Positions 22,228-30,900 of a stretch of DNA of 64,000 bases are shown piece after piece (position 1 is the stretch's first letter; every line of letters starts with the position of its first letter). The position numbers and the translations under genes were made by a program. A model generated the notes under the pieces. The model had not been told where the DNA came from. It did no database searches and saw only the letters and a list, made by a program, of their open reading frames with translations. This stretch comes from Macrostomum hystrix (taxonomy: Eukaryota; Platyhelminthes; Macrostomidae). Location: positions 3,050,001-3,114,000 of the forward strand of contig CATNEN010000039.1 of assembly GCA_950097015.1 (NCBI GenBank), given 5' to 3'.

Positions 22228-23600
22228 AAGGTGGATAACAGATTGGCACAACTTCTGAAACAGCTTTTCACGTCCTCTGTAACAGCTTGACTTGTCTTCT
22301 GTGACAGCTTGGCTTGTCTTCTGTGACAGCTTGGCTTGTCTTCTGTGACAGCTTGGCTTGTCTTCTGTGACAGCTTGGCTTGTCTTCTATGACAGCTTGG
22401 CTTGTCTTCTGTGACAGCTTAGAACGTCCTCTGTAACAGCTTGACTTGTCCTCTGTAACAGCTTGACTTGTCCTCTGTTACAGCTTGACTTGTCCTCTGT
22501 TACAGCTTGACTTGTCCTCTGTTACAGCTTGACTTGTCCTCTGTTACAGCTTGGCTTGTCTTCTGTGACAGCTTGGCTTGTCTTCAATGACAGCTTGGCT
22601 TGTCTTCTGTGACAGCTTGGCTTGTCTTCTGTGACAGCTTGGCTTGTCTTCAATGACAGCTTGGCTTGTCTTCTGTGACAGCTTGACTTGTCCTCTGTTA
22701 CAGCTTGGCTTGTCTTCTGTGACAGCTTGGCTTGTCTTCAATGACAGCTTGGCTTGTCTTCTGTGACAGCTTAGAACGTCCTCTGTAACAGCTTGACTTG
22801 TCCTCTGTAACAGCTTGACTAATCCTCTGTTACAGCTTGACTTGTCCTCTGTAACAGCTTGACTAATCCTCTGTTACAGCTTGACTTGTCCTCTGTTACA
22901 GCTTGGCTTGTCTTCTGTGACAGCTTGACTTGTCCTCTGTTACAGCTTGGCTTGTCTTCTGTGACAGCTTGGCTTGTCTTCAATGACAGCTTGGCTTGTC
23001 TTCTGTGACAGCTTAGAACGTCCTCTGTTACAGCTTGACTTATCCTCTGTTACAGCTAGACTTATCCTCTGTTACAGCTTGACTTGTCCTCTGTTACAGC
23101 TTGACTTGTCCTCTGTTACAGCTTGACTTGTCCTCTGTTACAGCTTGACTTGTCCTCTGTTACAGCTTGACTTGTCCTCTGTTACAGCTTGACTTATCCT
23201 CTGTTACAGCTTGACTTGTCCTCTGTTACAGCTTGACTTGTCCTCTGTTACAGCTTGACTTGTCCTCTGTTACAGCTTGACACAACTTCTGAAACAGCTT
23301 GGATTATCATCTGTAACAGCTTGGATTATCATCTGTAACAGCTTGGATTATCATCTGTAACAGCTTGGATTATCATCTGTAACAGCTTGGATTATCATCT
23401 GTAACAGCTTGGATTATCATCTGTAACAGCTTGGATTATCATCTGTAACAGCTTGGATTATCATCTGTAACAGCTTGGATTATCATCTGTAACAGCTTGG
23501 ATTATCCTCTGTAACAGCTTGGATTATCCTCTGTAACAGCTTGGATTAGCATCTGTAACAGCTTGGATTTTCCTCTGTAACAACTTGACACCTTTACTTA
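22228..23600. repeat. 22-bp minisatellite with three block variants
   Basis: About 60 copies of a 22-bp unit ending in ACAGCTTG. Blocks are dominated by CTTGTCTTCTGTGACAG, CTTGTCCTCTGTTACAG, and from about 23290 GATTATCATCTGTAACAG. It ends about 120 bp before the start codon of the EF-hand/death gene. Confidence 0.97.
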
Positions 23601-23722
23601 ATTGCAGGGGGGCCTGGGGCACTTGACGCACAAGCGCAGGAACGGCATGCCCCCAAACAACTAACAACTTGACACCTCTACCAGCCAGTTTTAACCCGTT
23701 GCAGCTAGGCAGCCTCGTCGCC

Positions 23723-25343
23723 ATGGGCAACCAGATCGCCCTGATCACCAAGTCAGGGAGCATCCAGGTGGGCGAGCGCACCAACCCGAGCAGGGCGGAC
23801 TGGATCACAGAGCACGCCGTGGCCACCGGATTGTCCGTTGTAGAAGTCGAGAGGCTGTGGCTTCGCTTTCAGCAGCTCGGCTGCACCTCGGAGGGCGTCA
23901 TCAACAACGACGTGCTGCGCAAGCGCTCGATGTACAGCGAAGACACGTTTCTAAGAAAATTTATCGGCTACTTAAGAGACGACTTTCGGGCGGACGGGAA
24001 AGTGACGTTTCAGAACTTCTGCAATACCATGTACTGGATTGAGAAGGCCACCCTGAGAGACAAGCTGATTGGTGAGCTGATGAAGGGATTTCTGAAGATC
24101 AGGAATGTAGCATCTTCGAGAATGGCTTCTCTGATGATCTGGTAGGGTAGCGGTTTTGAGGATCTGGTAGGGTAGCGGCTTTGAGGATCTGGTAGGATAG
24201 CGGCTGTGAGGATCTGGTAGGGTAGCGGCTGTGAGGATCTGGTAGGGTAGCGGCTGTGAGGATCTGGTAGGGTAGCGGCTGTAAGGATCTGGTAGCGTAA
24301 CGTCTGTGATCTGGTAGGGCGACACCGGTTCTGCTTGCTTACTGCAAGTACGAGGCACAGAAGAAAGGGACGAGTGGCAGAGCAGTTAACGCGTCTGCCT
24401 CTCGCACCGAGGTCCTCGAGCTTAATTCCGCTGCGGATCTGCGAGGCTACATTAGTTTGCTTTTGTGCTTTTCGTGCAATTTACACACATGAGGGCTAAG
24501 GCACGTTATCCATTTGCATGTGCACTCAGGACTCAGCATGAGGTCAGAACTGCCTCCTCGTTTGCGTTTGTCACCAAATGATGTGCCCACAGCCCTAATT
24601 AGTTCTTAGTAAGCTAACTTAGACTCCTTCGACATCCCTGCTAAACTGCAGCCATCTTCAACTACCTGAACAATGGCAACCCGCTGGACAAGGCCACTGT
24701 GCGTCAGATCCTGCCGAAGATCATTGAGAACGACTCCGAGCAAGGCTATGACCGTCTGGCAGACACCCTGATGGAGCAGCTCAGCAGCCGTGGAGCCGAT
24801 AACGGAGCTGGTGGCGGCGCTGAGGCGTACATCAGCCAGGACAGCTTCGTGCAGTACTGCATCGATCGCATAACGAAGAGCCGTCTGGAAGCTCTCCTGG
24901 CCTTCAACGTCATACCGAGGCACGTCAGCGACCAGGCCCGGCAGGAGCTGGAGCGAGCCGAGGCCGAAGGCGCCAACCGGCCCAAGCAATCGAACAAGCC
25001 GGCCGCCGCAGCGGAGCCGCCTGTTGACGCGGCCGAAGCTGTCTACACTGTGCCAACGGACGCCCAGCTGGCCGTGGTGGCACAGAGAGCCAGCCGCCGC
25101 GACTATCGCCTGCTCGGCAACAAGCTTGGCTTCTACGAGTCCGACATGAACCAGATTGAGAACCTGTACAGGGGTGACCGCTTCCAGCAGCTCTACCACA
25201 TGCTGGTGGAGTGGCGCAAGCGGGAGGGCAAGACGGCCTATGTGATCACCCTGCAGAAGGTGCTGCAGGAGTGCCTGATGCCAGACATTGCAGCCGAGCT
25301 CAATCCCAAGCACAGGGATGAGCAGAAGAACTGGAGTCTTTAG
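23723..25343 (+). CDS. Calcineurin-B-like EF-hand region fused to a C-terminal death domain
   Basis: Exons 23723-24071 and 24652-25343 (intron phase 1) give 346 residues. Start ATG at 23723 yields MGNQ, an N-myristoylation-like beginning as in calcineurin B relatives. Residues about 35-205 align in spacing with calcineurin B/CHP proteins: VERLWLRFQQLG, DDFRADGKVTFQNFC and IFNYLNNGNPLDKATV correspond to EF-hands 1-3, but the loops lack most acidic ligands, so Ca2+ binding is doubtful. An Ala/Pro-rich linker with KPAAAAEPPVDAAEA precedes a death domain, about residues 255-335, containing LLGNKLGFYESDMNQIENLY and MLVEWRKREGKTAYVITLQ. Inference: a membrane-linked adaptor bringing death-fold partners to an EF-hand target. 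I do not recognise this architecture as a named family. The intron contains a 25-bp minisatellite and a SINE. Confidence 0.83.
24112..24320. repeat. 25-bp minisatellite in EF-hand/death gene intron
   Basis: About seven copies of GGATCTGGTAGGGTAGCGGC plus TGTGA, with point variants. Confidence 0.92.
24368..24600 (+). mobile_element. SINE family A, internally shortened copy
   Basis: Starts GACGAGTGGCAGAGCAGTTA and ends CACCAAATGATGTGCCCACA, with part of the middle missing. It lies 50 bases before the exon 2 acceptor at 24650-24651. Confidence 0.88.
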
Positions 25344-25799
25344 ACGCCTTCGGACCTTCAGGATCGGGCACAATGTCGCGCAGTCGCGTGCTGATTTTGA
25401 GGCCATTCAGAGAAGCGAGCTTCATTTTTTGGCTACTTTTTTCACTGTCCTCTTGCAACTGGCTTTCTTTGATTTTGTTGTTTCCTTAATTGTTTTGCTG
25501 TGAAAATGCATTGCGATCAGAGCACATTTATTTAGATGGCAATGGTAACTGGCCTGTCAGCCATCTTGCTCCGCTTATTCAATACTTGTGATTCGTGCAC
25601 GGAGACAGAAGCCAAGGTGCGAGAAGTGAAACAAATGAGAACTAAATATATTTTAAGGGAGTGGGAGGAAGGGAGTGGGATGAAGGGGTCGGGATGAAGG
25701 GAAATAGATAAAGGCAGGGGGTGTAGGGATAGGAATGAAGAAAGGGGGATGAAGGGAGACGCAGTGAAGGGCGAGGAATTGAAGGGATTGGCAGTGATA
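25344..25799 (+). other. 3' flank of EF-hand/death gene
   Basis: No coding sequence recognised. GA-rich sequence from about 25650 grades into the 15-bp array. Confidence 0.5.
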
Positions 25800-26369
25800 G
25801 GAGAGGCAGTGATAGGAGAGGCAGTGATAGGGGAGGGACAGTGAAGTGAGGGGCAGTGAAGGGAGGGGCAGTGAAGTGAGAGGCAGTTAAGGGAGGGGCA
25901 GTAAAGGGAGAAGCAGTGAAGGGATAGGCAGTGAAGGGAGGGGCAGTGAAGGGAGGGGCAGTGAAGGTAGAGGCAGTGAAGGGAGGGGCAGTGAAGGTAG
26001 AGGTAGTGAAAGGAGGGGCAGTGAAGGGAGAGGCAGTGAAGGGAGGGGCAGTGAAGGTAGAGGTAGTGAAAGGAGGGGCAGTGAAGGGAGGGGCAGTGAA
26101 GGGAGGGGCAGTGAAGGGAGAGGCAGTGAAGGTAGAGGTAGTGAAAGGAGGGGCAGTGAAGGGAGGGGCAGTAAAGGGAGGGGCAGTGAAGGGAGGGGCA
26201 GTGAAAGGAGGGGCAGTGAAGGGAGAGGCAGTGAAGGGAGGGGCAGTGAAGGGAGGGGCAGTGAAGGGAGGGGCAGTGAAGGGAGAGGCAGTGAAGGGAG
26301 AGGCAGTGAAGGGAGAGGCAGTGAAGGGAGAGGCAGTGAAGGGAGAGGCAGTGAAGGGAGAGGTAGATG
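25800..26369. repeat. 15-bp minisatellite, left copy
   Basis: About 35 copies of GAAGGGAGGGGCAGT and variants (GAGG, GTAG). Purine-rich on the plus strand. The same family appears at 27186-27480 in the same orientation. Confidence 0.96.
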
Positions 26370-26560
26370 AGCTGAAGTCAGCATTCGTGAAGCAAATCCT
26401 CATAAGTGCTGCAAACTCAATGCAGCTCAAAGTTCAGAGACCAAAACCAGTTCAATGGATGCAGTACCAAATAATGCACTGTATATTTGTCTAATCAGCT
26501 TGACTTCAAACTTTTGTGCAAAGTGTCACGCAGCCACCAGAGTCAAAGGTGGTCATCGCA

Positions 26561-26776
26561 TCAGCGCCTGGGCCTCCCGCCGTCGTACAGCCTGTTCTGC
26601 CTGCGGTCGCCGCTGTCTCGCTTGTTGCAGTAGCCGCTGCTTCGCTTGCTGCACCAGGTCGCATCGCGTCGTCGATCATCAGGTTTGTCGTCGCCTTCGT
26701 CCTCGGCGGCGCAGAGGTCGACGAAGAGGACAGTCGTCAGGCCGACGAGCAGCAGCGTGAGCCACAGCTTGGACAT
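26561..26776 (-). CDS. Small secreted basic peptide, prohormone-like (71 aa)
   Basis: Single open frame starting at the ATG giving MSKLWLTLLLVGLTTVLFVD, a strong signal peptide with probable cleavage after LCAA. The mature part begins EDEGDD and is very basic: RRR, CSKR, CNKR, DRR and GRPRR. There are two cysteines within WCSKRSSGYCNK. Dibasic and furin-like sites suggest processing into short peptides, with the CX7C piece possibly disulfide-closed. The frame ends in TGA right after RPRR. No known family recognised. The AG/GT context does not force splicing, but an additional exon is possible. It sits between two arrays of the same 15-bp minisatellite. Alternative: a spurious frame, though the signal peptide and Kozak-like context argue for a gene. 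Confidence 0.5.
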   Translation of the reverse strand: MSKLWLTLLLVGLTTVLFVDLCAAEDEGDDKPDDRRRDATWCSKRSSGYCNKRDSGDRRQNRLYDGGRPRR

Positions 26777-26812
26777 TGTGCTGGCAAGTAATTGTCCAGT
26801 TGATTGACACAA

Positions 26813-27185
26813 AGTTTTCTCAGCAAGGATAATTTTTTCGGAATGTGGTGAGTCGCATTAAGAGCGGTTTCTGTGGCATTTTTATGCTGCATAAACTGCG
26901 AGCTGACACCGGAACTACCACACCTGACACGGCGGATCTGTGTCAACCTGGGATTATTGCAAACGTGTGTTGAGCTCAACCTTCCACTGTGGTGTCGGGC
27001 AGTTTTGTAAGAAAATACTTCCAATACACAGTAACAGTGACAATACACAGTCAACTGCTGCAACTTGTTTGTGTAGATTAACAAGATTCCAACAAATTCA
27101 CACAGCTCAAACTTTCGCGTTTGAGCCCAATCCTTGAATGAAAAATGCTGCCTTTAACAAAGCATCGAAGCATCGGAATTTAGGA
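26813..27185. other. Spacer upstream of the small peptide gene
   Basis: Unique sequence holding the presumed minus-strand promoter. No clear TATA motif. Confidence 0.35.
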
Positions 27186-27480
27186 GGGTGAAGGGAGGTG
27201 GTGTGAAGGGAGAGAGTGAAGGATGGGGGTGAAGGGAGAGGGTGAAGGGAGAGGGTGAAGGGAGAGTGGTGAAGGGATGGGAGTGGGGTGAATATAGGGG
27301 GTGAAGGGAGGGGTAGTGAAGGGAGGGGTAGTGAAGGGAGGGGTAGTGAAGGGAGGGCTAGTGAAGGGAGGGGTAGTGAAGGGAGGGGTAGTGAAGGGAG
27401 GGGTAGGGAAGGGAGGGTAGTGAAGGGAGGGGTAGTGAAGGGAGGGCTAGTGAAGGGAGGAGATTAAGGGATAGGGAGTG
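27186..27480. repeat. 15-bp minisatellite, right copy
   Basis: About 18 copies of GTGAAGGGAGGGGTA and variants, the same family as 25800-26369. Confidence 0.95.
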
Positions 27481-27993
27481 AAGGAAAGGGATAGAGTGAG
27501 GATGAGAAGAAAATGCGAAGAAAGAAGGCAGAAAGTGTTTGAGAATTAATCGAGTTTAACTGATACAAAGCAAAGTAGAGAATTCGGTAAATCGAAGTGA
27601 ATTAGCACAATTTTTTCGGTGGCTGGCTCGCTATATAGTCACGAGAGTAGTAATGTAAGGATTTTTGTTAAAAAAACGTACGAAAAATGGCTGATCAATC
27701 ACAGTTACAGAATCTGATAAAAGTATAGAGATATATATCGGATATCGTTAATATGTCGCTATATTTCGAATTTCTTGTCGCATAAGCCAGGTTACAAGAC
27801 AACAAGCATGCGACTATCTACACAATAGTGCACAACACTGAAATTGTTAGATAACAGAACAGAATAATTTACAGGTGCACAAAGCGCAATTTTCAACTTT
27901 CTGTAAGTTTTTTTGTTAACTTCATGCAAAGACAGCGGGAGACGCACTTATATGACGCACTGATGTTGCCATGACAACAGCTGGGCCAATCGA
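27481..27993. other. Lhx6/8 3' flank
   Basis: AT-rich, no coding sequence recognised. It includes the probable 3' UTR of the minus-strand homeobox gene. Confidence 0.45.
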
Positions 27994-30900
27994 TCAAGCC
28001 ACCAGCTCGCCGTGAAGCTGCTCGGCGGTTGCCGCAGCGCCGAAGAACTGCTGCATCAGACCTGCGGCGGCCCGCTGCTGCTGCAGCTGCTGCGCCGACA
28101 TTGGCGAGTTCGACTTCGATTCGAAGGAGGACTCGTCAAGGAGCTGCACTGTATCTAGCCGCTTTGCTGCAGACTGCCGCTGCTGCTGCTGCTGCTGATG
28201 AGCGCACGAGCTGCCACCGTCGCTGCCGCAGCCGCTGCCGTCGCCAGGCCCTGTTCGCTCTGTCTTCTTCTTGCGCGCCCGGGCGTTCTGGAACCAGACC
28301 TGAGTGACGCGCTTGTTTAGCTGGGCCCGCTGGGCGATCTTCTCCAGGTCCGCGCCATCCGGGTTGTGGTCCAGGTCGAAGTGAGTCTGCAGGATGTGCA
28401 GCTGCTCGGGCGTGAAGCTGGTGCGAACACGCTTCGACTTCTGGCGACCTGAGCCATCGAAGCCTTGGAAGGAGGTGCAGGCGGAGGATGAGCTTAATAA
28501 ACTGCTGATAGAAGGGCATTGTGTAACAGGATTGTGCTCCTGTCTAACAGGATAGTTCTCATCTAACAGGATAGTTCTTGTCTAACAGGATAGTTCTCAT
28601 CTAACAGGATAGTTCTTGTCTAACAGGATAGTTCTTGTCTAACAGGATAGTTCTCATCTAACAGGATAGTTCTCATCTAACAGGATAGTTCTTGTCTAAC
28701 AGGATAGTTCTTGTCTAACAGGATAGTTCTCATCTAACAGGATAGTTCTTATCAGGATAGGTTTAGTAAATTAAATTATAAATTTCCAAGAAATGTTTCA
28801 TCCCTCTTTCACTACTACTCGGGCTATTCTGGACAGTAGTATAATTTAATTAATTACGCAAACTTATTGACAAAACAATGAAGCGGAAAAATTTAAAATA
28901 AGCTCTTTGCTGACTTTCTTTACAAGCTTAATTAGCGAAACATTTGTTTGCTTCACTCCGGCAATAATGAAAACTTATTTCCCCAGAGGGCCCAACTCCG
29001 AAATAGTTTAAATCCACGGCTATGCCATCAGCACTGACCGGGCACATGAGCAAACTCATTTTCAAGTGGACTCAAAAGCATGCAATTCTTTTAGTTGGGC
29101 TGGCGGGCAGCTCTCATTGATACGAGCTGTGATTTTGTTAGCCAGGACCCTCTGGCCAAATTGAATTTCTGGAAGCTCTGGTCGACTGGCTCCCGTGAGC
29201 AGAGCTCGAACGCTAGAGTGAGTCCAGAGGATTTGGCTAATTTAGTTAGCTGGCAACTTTCGCTTCCTGCTGCATATGCCTGTCTCATCTGCGTGTCCAC
29301 AGCGCCAGTTCTAGGTTTCTCTTTTCACCAACCCAATCTACCTTAGCTAAGCTTATTGAGAAAAACTTCCCTTTGAACTATCTATCAGACTCTGAGAATC
29401 TACTTCTCAACCAATCTCACCCTTAGAGAATCTACTTCTCAACAAATATCACCCTTAGAGAATCCAATTCTCAACAAATATCACCCTTAGAGAATCTACT
29501 TCTCAACCAATCTCACCCTTAGCGAATCTACTTCTCAATTAATCTCATCCTTAGAAAGTCTACTTCTCAACCAATCTCACCCCTAGAGAATCTACTTCTC
29601 AACCAATCTCACCCCTAGAGAATCTACTTCTCAACCAATCTCACCCTTAGAGAATCTACTTCTCAACCAATCTCACCCATAGAGAATCTAATTCTCATCC
29701 AAATTCACCCTAAAATAGTCTAAATCTCAACCAAATTCACGCTGAGAATCTATACTTTTCAGTTAATCTCACCCCTAGAGAATCTACTTCTCAACCAATC
29801 TCACCCTTAGAGAATCTACTTCTCAACCAATCTCACCCATAGAGAATCTAATTCTCATCCAAATTCACCCTAAAATAGTCTAAATCTCAACCAAATTCAC
29901 GCTGAGAATCTATACTTCTCAGTTAATCTCACCCCTAGAGAATCTACTTCTCAACCAATCTCACCCTTAGAGAATCTACTTCTCAACCAATCTCACCCAT
30001 AGAGAATCTAATTCTCATCCAAATTCACCCTAAAATAATATACATCTCAACTAAATTCACGCTGAGAATCTACTTCTCAATTAATCTCACCCCTAGAGAA
30101 TCTACTTCTCAACCAATCTCACCCTTAGAGAATCTACTACTCAATTAATCTCACCCCTAGAGATTCTACTTCTGCAGCAGTAAAAGGCTCGCGACCAAAA
30201 GGCAAATTTCGCTATTTCCGGAATCGAGAAACTCCATAAAGCCGCAATCATGCTGCACAAAGTTGTAATCGGTGGAAATTGCGCTTTGCTTGAATGCCAA
30301 CAGCCCAAGCAGATAGTATTTGGGGCCTATGCAGTCAATTCCCTGGAGTCCTTGGCGCGAACTCGCTCAACACTTCAAGCGGCAAGTAAGCTCACAGCAG
30401 TCTTCTTCACTCTTCAGTTATGCTCACTCTTGCCCTGCTCTGGGATTTTTCAACATCGCGTAAGTCCCCTGAGGGACACGAGGCCACGCCGGGCAGTCGA
30501 TGGCTTCGCGCGGTCGATTGCGAACCCTTCGAGACCCGCTGACTTCAGCTACTCGGCTGGGACGATTTGGCCATGCTCGTGGCCTGCTATTAGGGGGGCG
30601 GCCTGGCGGGAACCAAAAACACTTTCTTTTCCCGGGGCTTGACTGGCACAGTAATTGGGCGGGTCTTCCGCTCCGTTTTTCTTGCTCAGAAGAAGCAGAT
30701 TTCGCAGGAGAAATCAGTGTCTTGTTCGCGTCTTTCAACTCTTTGCAAGGGTAATTGTCCGGCGGAGTGAACAGCGGGGACCTCGAACCTCCGCGCCTAA
30801 TTTGACCCTCCCAAATCGCAGCATTTCTGACCACCGGATGCCGCCGCTGATCCTCTAATTACCGAGCCTATCGCTCTAGGAAAAAGGAGACAGCGGAGAA

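Noticed and set aside
23669-24145. Earlier start and read-through end for the EF-hand gene
   Set aside because: The upstream start is not ATG; ATG at 23723 gives MGNQ, and reading beyond 24071 enters the 25-bp repeat while the phase-1 splice joins the family-consistent exon at 24652.
25642-26494. Repetitive frames over the 15-bp array (both strands)
   Set aside because: Pure repeat translation.
30250-30858. Open frames of 67-136 codons on both strands in the GC-rich part of Lhx6/8 intron 3
   Set aside because: High GC makes chance open frames likely; no splice sites or known motifs.
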